Of a stretch of 64,000 nucleotides of DNA, positions 38,204 through 49,235 are shown in pieces. Position numbers and translations under genes: made by a program. This stretch comes from Cryphonectria parasitica EP155 (taxonomy: Eukaryota > Ascomycota > Sordariomycetes > Diaporthales > Cryphonectriaceae). Below the pieces are notes generated by a model, which saw nothing but the letters and a program-made list of their open reading frames with translations, did not search any database and had not been told where the DNA came from. Position 1 is the stretch's first letter; each line of letters starts with the position of its first letter. The stretch is from positions 3,590,759 through 3,654,758 of the forward strand of contig NW_024468911.1 of the NCBI RefSeq assembly GCF_011745365.1, given 5' to 3'.

Positions 38204-39338
38204 TCAGCAGCACTTCTTTCCTCGCCTAACCTCATGATCGTCGCTAGTCTGCTGGTGGTACTGACTCTGCAGACCGGACTGGCCACCCCTCTCGATGGTG
38301 ACGCTGGGCGAGAAGCCAGGCGAGAACAGCCAGGACCTGCGATCCCTACCGACCCTGAAGCTGCCGGTGCTGGGCCGGGCATAGTCGAAGTAGCCGGCAG
38401 ACCCGCCGCCATCGAGTGCGGTGCCGCCGGCGCTGCTCACGGCGTCGTAGGGGGTGGCGCCGGGCGTGGAGCTGGTGGCGGCCAGGATGGCGGCCTGGAT
38501 CTTGCGGTTCTGCTCGACCAGCTTGCGCGTGACCACACGGAAGACCTCCTCCACGCCCTCGCCGGACTCAGCCGAGATCTCGTGACATGCGTCCCAGCCG
38601 GCCTCCTGGCCCCAGAAGCCGGAGCTGCGCTTGGACGTCGGGCTGCGCGGCTCGGCGGAGGGAGACTCGCTCGAGGAGAAGAACCCACCTCCACCCCCGC
38701 CGCTGCCGCCAGCACCGCCATTCCCTAGGCTGCCGGGCCCGAACATCGAGTTGGCGGCGGCGAGTGGACTGCCGGCGGTCGGGGGCGGGGTGGAGCCCAG
38801 GCCCGGGGCGAGATTCTCGGCGACGTAGGCGATGCAGCGCTCGAAGGGGACCTCGCGCAGGCTAGGATCGCGGGCGACGACGTCGGACTTGGTGCCGACG
38901 ATATGGAGGACGACATCGTGGGGGAGGTTGCGGCGCAGCTCGGATAGCCAGGCGCCCATGTCGACGAAGGATTGCGCGTCGGTAATGGAATAGCAGAGGA
39001 TACAGGCGTTGGCGCCCCGGTAATAGAGGCGCGAGATGGAACGGAAGCGTTCTTGGCCGGCTGTTGGAGGCGGGGAGGGAGGGAAAATGTCAGCCCAGCC
39101 TTGTATAAATTTGGTCCTTCTACTCCGACTTGAGGAACATACCAGTATCCCATATTTGTAACCGCACGGTAGTGTCTGTGTCGATGTCCACCACGCGCTT
39201 GGTCAGGAAGCTCGCGCCGACAGTGCTCGTGATCTGGCTCGGCTCGAACGCGCCCTTGCAATAGCGCATGACGAGGGACGTCTTGCCGACGCCCTGAGAG
39301 CCCAAGACGACAATCTTGGCCTCGAGAGCCGACGACAT
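38204..39338 (-). CDS. Rab-family small GTPase with a long internal insertion
   Basis: Two exons (39338-39143, 39060-38204) join to WDTAGQERF and give 350 residues, far longer than the usual 200-220. Nucleotide-binding motifs are the P-loop GSQGVGKTS (residues 13-21), switch-I Thr39, WDTAGQE with Gln68 intact, TKSD (122-125, where most Rabs have NKxD) and SAESG (228-232). Between the last two lie about 100 residues, some 70 more than normal; the extra part is Pro, Ser and Gly-rich with a poly-Gly stretch near 183-191. The tail ends KKCC, a geranylgeranylation signal. The effector region resembles endosomal Rab5/21/22-type proteins, but I cannot name an orthologue. A membrane-traffic switch is the safe call. 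Confidence 0.85.
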
Positions 39339-39716
39339 CTTCTCTCTGTTTCTCTCTCTCCCTCTTGTCGTCCTGTTGTTCTTGTTCTCTCCGTGTGTTT
39401 GTGTATATGTATTCGTATGTATGTTCCCGATCCACCCAACCCGGCAGATGTTCGTCGGACTGGGAAAAGGAATAGAAGAAGAAAAAAGAAGGTTGCTCGC
39501 TTGTTTGGGTTGACGCTCGAGTTTTCTGGTTGTCTGACGAAATGCGGTCGGTGGTAGGACGCCGGTCGGTGGTGGGACTGTGTTGATGATTTCTCGAACA
39601 CCCTCCAGTGTGTATTCTCTCTTTCTCTCTTTCTCTAATTTCTCCTTCTTTCCGTTTGGCAGAGGAAGGGAATGCGTCCAATCCCCTTACACCCACGATT
39701 GGGAGGGGGAGGGTGT

Positions 39717-39731
39717 GGGGGGGGGGGGGGG
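39717..39731 (+). repeat. G15 homopolymer
   Basis: Fifteen G residues, preceded by GGGAGGGGGAGGGTGT. The whole patch could form a G-quadruplex. It lies about 380 bp upstream of the Rab start codon. Confidence 0.9.
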
Positions 39732-41071
39732 TGAGGAAGAGAAATAGATCGTTGGCCGAGGGATCCCGGGTATTAGGACGTCATGGTTTATGTTTGGGTT
39801 TTTGTTCTTGTCTGGAATTCCAAATCCCCGTTTGCCTTGGGAGTGGATATTGTTTCCCTCTCCTTGCAGGAGTGGGACGGGATTGGGAACAAGCAAAAGA
39901 CAATGAGAAATTAATTTTAAGAAAAAAGAAGAGGCGTGTGTCGTGTAGGAATGAATGAGCGGATCATGAACCGAGGTAGGGAGAGTGGTTTGAATGGAAG
40001 GAAGCAAGCCGGGGTTGACCAGAGCTGAGAACGAAGTACACATAAAACACTACTTGTGTAAGAAAAGAGAAAACGAAAAAGAGGAAAGTGAAAGAAGGGA
40101 GAAAAGAAGAAGAGAAAAGGGAAGCATGGGAAGATCAACAGGCCATCGAGATGTTGATCAAGTGAGGTGATGGCAGCGTTGTTTGTGGTGGTGGTTGTGC
40201 GGTGGTGGTGTTTGGGTTGGTTGGTTGGTTGGTTGGCAGGTGGTGGTAGTAGTACGGTAGTACTGAGTAAGTACTAAGTAGTGTGGTAGTGGTCGGGGAT
40301 GATTGTACCAGGTGACCCCCGAGCTGGAGATTGGGCATGACCTTGTTGCCTGGGCTAATAAACGTTAAAAGTAGTTGAGCAAGCAAACACCACCTTTCTC
40401 TTGTATGACAGAGTGACTCCCTGACTCTCTGCTTACGGCGCTATTTTTTTTTGTTTTTGTTTGTACATACTATAGTACATGAGTACAGAAAGCAAGGTAC
40501 ACAGGTACTTCCAGAGAAAGGTAAAAGGGAAATGGAGGACATTGTATTGTCAAAGAGTGGTAAAGAAAAGGGGAAAGGGATGATCACTGACATGAGGACC
40601 ACTAACATCACTGAAACAAAACCACTTAACCACCACTGCACGAACCTGCCACCATTTGGAGCATCATCAGCATCATCATCATGCATCTGGATCCTCCCGA
40701 AACGAGATGGCCCCTACAGAGTTCCCAGATAGTACCATCGTGCGCCATCTTGCAGCTTGCAGATCTCCATTCTTTTATGGGGCAACGAATTGTGGGCTTG
40801 TGGATCTTTTGTATTCTCTTGCCTTTTCAGCAATTGATCCTCCAACCTGAATGGAGCCAATATTGTTTTTCTAACAGGTTCTTTTTACTGCCCAATGCTT
40901 GAACCAAGCAAGGCTGGTTGGCTGGTTGGCTGCCCAATCAACTAAAACACATCCTATTCCTGCGTAGATCATCGCAAGTGCCTGTGCATGATGATCATGT
41001 TGTTACATGTGTGTATAGATACTTGTATATCTATCATATTTATAAAAAAGTAATATGCTCTAAAGATGCCA

Positions 41072-41076
<5 letters not shown>

Positions 41077-41112
<36 letters not shown>
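41077..41112 (+). repeat. (TA)18 microsatellite
   Basis: An uninterrupted TA run, ending 25 bp beyond the stop codon of the lactate dehydrogenase gene, inside its probable 3' untranslated region. Confidence 0.95.
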
Positions 41113-41117
<5 letters not shown>

Positions 41118-41137
41118 TACATACATACACACAATTT

Positions 41138-42871
41138 CTACAGCTTGGACGACCTTTGCGGCGGGTTGACCAGCGGATCATAGGTCGACCACGACAGGTG
41201 ATCGGGCGGCGTCCCGTTGCTGTGCTGCGTAAGGCTGCGGACGTCGAGCAGGGTCGGGTTGAGCTGGTCGACGCGCGTGCACCCAATCAGGCGCATGTTC
41301 ATCTCCATCTCGTCCCTGAGCAGGCGCATGGCCTTGTCGACGCCATCAAACCCATAGGCCGACATGGCGTACAGGAACGGGCGGCCGATGCCCACACCCT
41401 TGGCCCCGAGACACAGCGCCTTGATGATGTCCGTCGCGCGCCGCACGCCGCCGTCCACAAACACCTCGATCTTGTCCTGCATGCCCAGCTCGCGCAGCCG
41501 CGGCATGGTCTCGGCCAGCACCTCGACCCCGGACCGCGCAAAGTCCAGCTGCCGCCCGCCGTGGTTGGACAGCACCACACCCTGCACGCCTGCCTCGACC
41601 GCCCGGATGACGTCCTCGACGCGCTGCACACCCTTGAGGATGATGGGCATCTTAGTGATGCTCTGGAACCACGGGATGTCCTTCCAGCTCAGCGACGGGT
41701 CGATGAAGCTCGAGATGGCCCGCGCCGCCCCCTGCGAGTTGTCCGTCTGCTGCCCGCTCTGCACGCTGGTCCCCTGGTCCTCGAACTTGCTGCGCATGTC
41801 CTTCTCGCGCCGGCCCAGCTGCGGCGCGTCCACCGTGATGAACAGCGCCTTGCACCCGCGGCCCTCGGCGTGCTGCACGATCTTGCGCGTGATCTCGCGG
41901 TCCTTGTTCACGTACAGCTGCATCCACTGCACCTGGTCACCCTCGGCGGCGTCCATGATCTCGTCGAACGAGCACGACGCGAGCGTTGGGATCATCTGTA
42001 CCACGTTGTGCTTCTTGGCCGCCCGCGTCAGCAGCACCTCGCCCTCTGGGTGGCCCAGCTTGCCCAGCGCCGTGGCCGTCACGTAGAAGGGCATGTCGAC
42101 CTTGGTGCCCAGCATCGTGGTCGAGAAGTCGACCTTTTCCACGTCCACGAGTATCTGGGGGCGGAACCATATCCTGTGGAAGGCGCTGTGATTCTCGCGC
42201 AGGGTCTATTTTTGTGGCGGTGTATCATGTGAGTGGACGCTGATCCTGCTTCCAAAGGGTCCAGAGAGAGGGAGAGTGGGGGAGAAAGACTTGTATCACC
42301 TACAATCTCGTCATCTGCCGCGCTGGAGTAGTAACCCCACGCCGTCTTCTTCATGATGCGCCTCGCCACGGCCTCAAAGTCCATGAGATTATAGCACTGG
42401 TCCAGAAGCGGCATCTCCTGGATGCGCTTCTGACGCTCCTCCTCGTCGGGCGACACCTCCTTCTGCTCCTTCTCAACCGTCTTCATGTCCACGTCGCCGA
42501 GGTGCTTTGACTTGTCCAGATACTTGTCCAGGGTATCTGGAGGGTGGATCGGTTCAAACTCCTCGGTAGCATCTTTGCCCTAGAACCATTTAAAAGGCTG
42601 GTCAGGTCTGAGCCGCACCCCCAAGGGTCCTTTTCCCCCCATTTGTAGGGACACAGATAAGACCTACAGCATATTTGAGGATGATCTTCGTACCACCAGG
42701 GTGTTCTGGCAGGAACTCGGTCACATCGTATGCTTTTCCCTATAAACAAGAGAGTCAGACTTGGTGCGATGTAAAAGACTAAAAGGATATTCAGAAGATG
42801 CGCACGTGAACGATGACCCAGCAGTCATCCCCAGTGCTATGCTTAGCAACCTCTGCGCCGCTCAAGACCAT
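41138..42871 (-). CDS. flavocytochrome b2-type L-lactate dehydrogenase with C-terminal SKL
   Basis: Four exons (42871-42806, 42739-42668, 42579-42304, 42205-41138) give 493 residues. An N-terminal cytochrome b5 domain has both heme ligands, His35 (PEHPGG) and His58 (EPIHPP), 23 apart as in yeast Cyb2. An FMN-dependent 2-hydroxyacid dehydrogenase domain follows: TATALGKLGHPEGE, the active-site LSNHGGRQLD with His353, VFVDGGVRRATDIIKALCLGA and GIGRPFLY. It should oxidise L-lactate or a similar 2-hydroxyacid and pass electrons through the heme. Unlike Cyb2 it has no mitochondrial presequence, for the b5 domain starts at residue 3. It ends RSSKL, a canonical type-1 peroxisomal signal. The substrate is inferred. 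It is divergent from RAE1. Confidence 0.92.
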
Positions 42872-44304
42872 ATTGTTGGATGTTTTCGATGGTTTGGTCC
42901 TCTTTCCGATAATGATGATGATGCTGATGAGCAGAACAGCACGACTTATCGTCGGGTCGAGAACTCGAAGAACAGCAGTCCCTAAATCGAAGTTGTGGCA
43001 AATCGAGACAATAGTCGTCGTCAACGCTCGGCCCTCGTACTGGTGACGATAACTCAATCCCTCGGAAACTTCTCGGAATCTCCCTCGAATGATGCTTGTT
43101 GAGACGTTCAGAAGGCAACTTGACACTAAGTAAGTAGTATAAAAGAATAGCCGATAAGATAAAATGGATGCCGTCACTGACACATTGGGGAACCCGGTCA
43201 ATGCTCTAAAGCAGGAGAGAAGCGTTGGGGAAGAGAGAGGCTCAGGTGCAAGGTTCCCAGATCACACTCTCTCGCACTCACACAAAACGCACCCTAGAGA
43301 AGAAGTAATGATGCTGTGGGTGGGTGACGAGCTTTTGGTTGTTGGAGACTGAGGATGGGGCGTGGGGGAGGAAATACTGCCTGCACTACCACCCAGCACT
43401 GCTGCTGTGGCTGTCTCCCATTGCGGGAATGCCTTATAAATTGATGCCGAGCCGTTGGGCCGTCGAGCCTCTGGCCGGGTCCACAGCACTGGTCATCCCT
43501 GCCTCCCCCATCTTCGCCTCGGTCCAAAGCACCGCGGAGTGGGCTCCACAGTGGAGGGCAGGCACGACAGGGAAGCTGCTGCTGTGGGCGCAGGGATTAA
43601 ATATAGTCCCTTTTAAGAACAATACCATTGCATCTACACCTTTTTTATCAACCAAACTTCGAACTGATATAGGCCGAGACATGTGTGGAAGCAATGTTGG
43701 AAGATGGCTCTGATTTCTTCATCATGGAATGAGAGGCGGTATGTCCAAAAGAGCATCAGTCAATCACTCAGTCAGTCAATATGATGATAAGTATCAACCA
43801 CGCAAGCCATCGAACTGGCAGATATAAGATCCAGAGTGTCTCTTCAGTAAACTCTTGAAGTGAAAAGTCATTGTGAGTATCTGTCTCTCTGTGGCATTGA
43901 CTATCGTCAGCTTGACGACCATCAACAGTTCAGATGATAAGGAGAAGTCGACTCGATCAGTTGGTTGAGAAAGTTATGTGCTGTGACAAAAAGACAACTT
44001 CTCAGCGTGGTTCGGACGTGCTACTGCGGAAGATGAAGCATCTTCCAACTCGGCCAAATGGGAGCCCAGGAACAGCCGACAGAGCCTTTGGACAGGCATG
44101 TCGTGCATCATATCAACCGGATTGCAAAGACCACAATAAGTTGTCTCTTGGATTACAATCCAGGCACCCATGGCGGAGTTCCGCCACAAGTCCTCCGCAT
44201 TAGGCTGACACGACCACCACCATGATGACACAATATAAAGAGTCATCCAAGATCCCATCCTTAATTATGCTTCCTCTTCCACCTGCAACATCACTTCGAC
44301 AAAC
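42872..44304. promoter_or_regulatory. divergent region, lactate dehydrogenase / RAE1
   Basis: About 1.4 kb between two start codons pointing apart. Open frames here (for example 43324-43713, plus) have no recognisable domain. A small GAT-rich patch lies near 42910. I see no RNA gene. Confidence 0.5.
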
Positions 44305-45734
44305 ATGGCCTCATCAGTCACAGTACCAAAGGACGTGGCCCTCCCAGCAGACGCCCAAGATACCGTCTCGTCCGTCTCGTGGTCGCCCACCGCCAACCAT
44401 GTGGCAGCAGCGTCCTGGGATGGAAAGGTTCGTGTCTACGACGTCGCTGCGGACGGATCGCAGGCACGGGGACTAGTCATGTTCAACACGGGCGGAGGAG
44501 GGAGAGGGGCAGGAGGGCCGGTGTTAAGCTGCGACTGGGTCAAGGTAGGTTTTTTTCTAACCCTGCCAGCCGACGCAAGAGGGGAGAGGAGGAGGAGGAA
44601 GAGGAGGAGGACAAAGAGAGGAGTGAGAGAGAACAAGAAGAATAAGAAGAGAGACCAATGAAATGAATCGAAATGATCAGGTGAGTTACGTGAAATACTT
44701 ATCATCTCCCCCTCTCTCTATTTCTTCCCCACCCCCACCCCCCACAAAGAGATGGACTGCTGAACAACTATCATGCATCAAGGACGGAACCACCCTCGTC
44801 GCAGGAGGAGCCGACAAGAACATCCACCTCCTCCACGCCGCCACAGGCCAGTCCACCATCATCGGCACCCACGACGCCCCCATCCGAGCCGTCTGCCGCG
44901 TGGACGACGACCACCACGGCTCCATTATCTGCTCCGGATCCTGGGACCGCACCGTCAAGTTCTGGGATATTCGCCAACCGGGAAGCAGCACCGGTGGTCG
45001 GCCCCTCGGCACCCTCACCTGTGCCGAGCGGGTGTATGCCATGGCTTCTGCGTCGCGCGCCCTCGTCATCGCCACTGCGGACAGACATGTCCACCTGGTG
45101 GACCTAGCTCATCCGACCGTCTTTATGCGCTCGATAATGTCGCCGCTGCGGCACCAGACACGTGCCGTGGCTGTCGCGCCAGACGGGAAGTTTTGGGCTG
45201 CGGCGTCGATCGAGGGACGCTGTGCAATCAGTTCTGTGGACGAAAAGGAATCGAGGTGAGTTTTTTTTTTTTTTTTTGTGAACTTTCTTTTTAGATGGAT
45301 GGATGGATGGATGGAGAAGCAGAGAGGGGGAGCCCGTGATGGCTGATCCGAAAGAAAATCAAAACAAAACATACAGCACCAACTTCACCTTTCGTTGCCA
45401 CCGCTCGCAGCCTGAAGACACTAGCACCAAGACAGTCAAGGTCTTCACCGTCAACGACGTGCAGTTCCACCCAGCCCACCCCACGACCTTCACCACCGCC
45501 GGCTCGGACGGCACCTTTCACTTCTGGGACCGCGTGGCGCACCAGCGGCTGAGAGGGTATCCAGCAGTGGGCGGGGCCATCACGACCACGGCGTTCAACA
45601 GGGACGGGAGTCTTTTCTTGTATGCTGTTGGCTATGACTGGGCTTTGGGCTTTGCTGCGAACTCGCCCGAGTATCCGGTTCGGTTGATGGTGCATCGGGT
45701 TGCGGAGGAGGATGTGAAGGGGAAGAAGGGGTAG
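44305..45734 (+). CDS. mRNA export factor Rae1/Gle2 (WD40 propeller)
   Basis: Rae1/Gle2 binds the nuclear pore (Nup98/Nup116 GLEBS motif) and serves mRNA export and the spindle. Three exons (44305-44544, 44783-45255, 45377-45734) give 356 residues. Seven WD40 blades are expected. Visible repeats include VSSVSWSPTANHVAAASWDGKVRVYDV, GTTLVAGGADKNIHLL, GSIICSGSWDRTVKFWD and NDVQFHPAHPTTFTTAGSDGTFHFWD. The Rae1 hallmark ITTTAFNRDGSLFLYAVGYDW lies at the end. The first intron is 238 nt and its acceptor is the less common AAG, after a CTGAA branch; that choice restores DWVKDGTTLVAGGADK. The second intron has a T15 tract and a GGAT tetranucleotide repeat. Confidence 0.92.
45296..45315 (+). repeat. 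GGAT/ATGG tetranucleotide repeat in RAE1 intron 2
   Basis: About five tandem GATG units lie inside the 121-nt intron, downstream of a T15 run at 45262-45276. Confidence 0.85.
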
Positions 45735-46369
45735 TTGGGATTATTTGGCAGGTCAATTTATGAATTATTTGTGTTGTGGGACGGACGCATATTTTCTGTT
45801 TCTCTTTCTGCTTTGTTGTTCTTTTGTCTCTATTGAAATGGTTGAGGACTAGGAGCAAGCGATTTATTCAATCATCTGAAACCCAATAATGCTGCTCATC
45901 CTATCCCAGAGTTGTAAATGTCAGAACGTACTTGTTCTTTCATAAAAGTAGTTCAAAACACATCTTCTCGACGTCGGCCAATAGCAACTCGATCAATGCC
46001 ATCTTGCTCATGCAAAGACAAAACATTGGAGTTCTCATCATATGTAATCAAGACGAGCATTTCACTCGTCACTATGGAGCCTTCAGTATATATACTTGTC
46101 ACATCATGGCCTGCTACAGTGTTTCTGTCTCTTCAGAATGGTAGTACTATTTTTACACGTACTCAAGCTTTCCTCCTTGAATATATAAGAAGGAGATGTG
46201 TAAGGACTCCTCGACTCCAAAGACCAGATTGATCTTACCATTACCTTCTCTGCTATCCTTGTCTAACCACACAGTCTGTCTGTCCTGTCCAGCCTAATTT
46301 AAAGAGAGTCATACACATCCCTAATTTGATCTCCTTTCCCATTAGAATAGCACCAGAATCCCCTGTTCA
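45735..46369. other. convergent 3' region, RAE1 / SH3 protein gene
   Basis: These 635 bp separate two genes that face each other. No gene or repeat is seen. Confidence 0.55.
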
Positions 46370-46694
46370 TTAATGCATGGAAGCCCAAGACGACGACATG
46401 CCGCCTCCCCCACCTCCCGAGCCTCCGCTCTTCTGCCGTATCGAGATGCGCGCCAAAAGGCCTGTCTTCCTCTCCCCGCTCGAAGTGCTCGCACGATCTG
46501 ATCTGACCGTCGTCGCAGTAGCAGCAGCCGCCGCCGCCGCCGCCGCCGCCTCCTTCAGCGTGCCGGGCTCGATATGCGACTGGGGAAACATCCCGGACCT
46601 ACCCTTGGCGTTTGTCCCCCACCAGCACCAATGATCTGCGTGAGACCCTATGATTTCCTTTAGTTTAGTCTTGCTGAGCCTTTTGTTCAAGTGG

Positions 46695-46760
<66 letters not shown>

Positions 46761-49235
46761 CAACTCACATCCTATGTTGGTAATGACCTCGCCCTTGCCA
46801 AAGGACAGCCACTCCCCTCTACTCTTGTCCTTGCCATCCTTGACGGCAAACCTCCATCGCGCCACGCCTCTCAATGTAGTCGAGCCGCCCTGATTCGCGG
46901 AGTCGCCACTTTTCCTCCCAGGGGGAGGATCAAGCCTCACTATGTCCGCAGGAAGCAGGCCCTGCTCGTGGTCAGCCCAGCCGAGGCACCAGTCGCCCTG
47001 GTACTTGGCAGGGAACTCGACCCCCAGGATCCGTGCGCCCGCGGCCAGAGACAAGACGTCAGACCCGTCGGGCGGTCTCTTGGGGTTGCTCGTCGGCGTG
47101 TGGCGGCACGTCTGGACGGCCGTCCCCGTCGGCAGCGCCGTGAGCTCGCGCATCATGTCCGCGAGCATCGACACGCGGGCCGGGCCGGGGAAGTGCAGGT
47201 CGTAGTTGTTTGCGAACTGGACAGGCACGTCCTCTGTCTGGAGGACGAGCAGGCCTGGCACCTCGGGCAGGGGGCGGGGGTGCCGTGCGAGGTGCGCGAA
47301 CAGCTGGCGCTGGCTGAAGAAGACGGTGGCGTCGTTGGGATGTGTCGTCTGCCGGAGCTGCACGCAAAAGGCGCATCCGTAGATCTGGTCTCCGACATTT
47401 TTGGCATGGATGTGACTCTTGAGGAGGAAGCGCAGACGGAAACCAACACCTGATGATTTGAAGTTCTCGGTCGCTGTGTTGAGGTAATTAGGAACTTGGG
47501 ATTCTCGCTGGACAACACCGGGGGGGGGGGGGGGGTGGGGGTGGGAGAGAAGAGGGTTTCCGTGACTTGCCTTCTTGATTCGTGTCTCTCTCCACGGCTT
47601 TCCAGTCAAGCTCGAAAGCACATGCCTTGCACTTTGCCACCTCGACATGGCTGGTCGAGAGACCCTGCACTCCTGGTTAGTTTTTGGTGTTCTTCGAGGC
47701 AATGTGAAAGAGCTGGACACTCACCTGTCTCTTGATATGCTTGACTCCTATGCCACCTTGGATGACCTCCATCGCCCCGGAACAGAACCCTCTGAACTGA
47801 TAGTACGAGCTGTTCAGGTTGATCGCACAACCACCAAATTGTGTCTCCGGGGTCGGAGAGGGCATTCTCTGCTCTACAGTCTCCTCGTCCACCGGTATCA
47901 ACCCATCCGGCACACCAAGTGTAGGGAGCTGCACCGTCTCCAGCCCACCGTTGTCTGCAGTGGACACAGAGACAGACGGCCTCGGACGCACGACAAGAGG
48001 AGCGACATGGGGTGACTGCTCCTGACCGCGGGGCTGATCTTGGAAGGCACCCACGGAGAAGACCGATGCTCGGTTCTGCGTAGTGGGGGATATAGGACTG
48101 ACTGTGTCGAGTGTGAAGCTTCTGTCGATGCGGTGGTCAGACACAGAGCTCCGTACGGAGGCATTTGCCTGGCTGGAGACAGAGTCTCTCTGGTCGCGAT
48201 GAGGCGAGGTAGGCGAGATACGCCCTGGAAAGAAAGGCCTGTTGATGTTGGTTGTGTTAGGGTCCGGCGAGGAACCAGGGCTGCTGCTCGATGTGCTAAT
48301 GCGATTGGGCCTGCTATGGGCAACGTTCAGTTGTTGAGGATGCAAATGCTGGGAATTGGCGGTTATTGGGGAGTTTCCATGCTCTGAACCAGCGTCTGAG
48401 CCGATAGCTGAGTCGGAGGAAACCCGCCATGGATGGCCCATACTGTCCGACATGCCGTCCGGTGTCCGAGAGGGAGAAGACCATGGGTCCAGCAGCGGTG
48501 GTGGAGGCGGCAGTGGTTCCTCCTCCTGTACAGTAGATAATAGAAGACTTGGTGATGGTTCTGGTAACCTCGTCTCGGAATTGTGTTCGGGACCGGAAGG
48601 ATATGGCATCGCATATGTGCCCGGATGCTCACTTGGGTCTTCAGCCACTGGGTACGGCAACGATGCGCGCTGAGAAGAGACGTCGTCCATGGACCGCCTG
48701 ACGGGAGCCATCGGGTCCGAGGAAATTCTAGAATGTGTTGACTCTGCATCGTCTCCCGCGCGCGGCAGCTCAAGTTTCATCCGGGTGATTGTGTGCGATA
48801 TCGCGGGTGCCGCCTTTCTTGACAGCGCCTGCAGCCCCGTGAACTTCTCGACATCGAAGCTGTTGACCTCGACATATTCCTCAAAGTCATAGAGCAGGTC
48901 GTTCAGTTCTTGGACAAAACGAGATATCCCATCTGTAGGTGGCCATCTCAGTCAGTCCACCCGCGTAGAGCGCTGTGTGCTAGCAGAGGGGGTTGTCTTT
49001 GAATCGTACCATCATCCTTCAGTGCATTCACAAAGACGAACCCAAATTCTTCACACTTTCTCCGGCACAGAGGTTCGATCCTTTTCAGTGCTCTTTCTCC
49101 TTCCTTGACAAGGCTCTGAGCCGCCTTGAGCATCGCCTCATTGCCACCATCGGAAGCGTTGCCCACCGCAATATTCCCCTGTTCCACGATATCTCTAAAT
49201 GGAGCTAACACCAAGTCGTTAACGGTTTCATCCAT
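46370..49235 (-). CDS. C2H2-like zinc-finger and double SH3 protein, fungal, function unknown
   Basis: Five exons (49235-49010, 48932-47725, 47664-47571, 47473-46769, 46635-46370) give 832 residues. I do not recognise an orthologue by name. An N-terminal helical region (1-130) precedes about 330 disordered Ser/Pro-rich residues. A Cys-x2-Cys pair (KCKACAFELDW) and a C2H2-like finger (Cys543-x2-Cys546, His570-x3-His574) follow. Two SH3-like folds lie near 645-690 (DVLSLAAGARILGV, GWADHEQGLLPADIV) and 710-768 (WLSFGKGEVITNIG, WWGTNAKGRSGMFPQSHI). The end has an Ala10 run and poly-Gly. SH3 pairs suggest a scaffold in polarity, actin or signalling. The third intron is GC-AG; the fourth holds a long AC/AG microsatellite. 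Confidence 0.8.
46693..46757 (+). repeat. (AC)n(AG)n compound microsatellite in an intron
   Basis: ACACAC units pass into a long run of AG units with two AAAG interruptions. The whole tract sits in the 133-nt intron that separates the two exons of the second SH3 domain. Confidence 0.9.
47474..47570 (-). other. GC-AG intron in the SH3 protein gene
   Basis: The donor reads AAG|GCAAGT, the classical context of GC donors, and the acceptor ACACAG. Only this join keeps the frame (QEATENFKSSG). The intron's sense strand carries a C16 run (plus strand G16 at 47520-47535). Confidence 0.8.

Larger units (their letters stand above)
39339..41137. other. intergenic region upstream of the Rab gene
   Basis: About 1.8 kb without a gene, with C/T- and GA-rich tracts near 39350-39400 and 39610-39660 that may belong to the Rab leader. 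It also holds a G15 run, a GGTT tandem repeat near 40215-40236, GTAC/TAGTA-rich motifs near 40245-40285 and 40462-40510, and a TA microsatellite next to the lactate dehydrogenase stop codon. Confidence 0.55.

Noticed and set aside
37528..38412. 294-codon minus-strand frame overlapping the Rab gene end and the GAT repeat
   Set aside because: Out of frame with the Rab protein and built largely from low-complexity and repeat-derived residues.
41066..42232. 388-codon plus-strand open frame opposite the lactate dehydrogenase gene
   Set aside because: It mirrors the codon-biased, GC-rich exon on the other strand, begins inside the TA microsatellite and shows no domain; the minus-strand protein is unmistakable.
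44663..45259. RAE1 second exon starting at the CAAAG acceptor near 44750
   Set aside because: That join shifts the frame or adds RWTAEQLSC residues absent from the family; the acceptor at 44781-44782 restores the conserved DWVKDGT junction.
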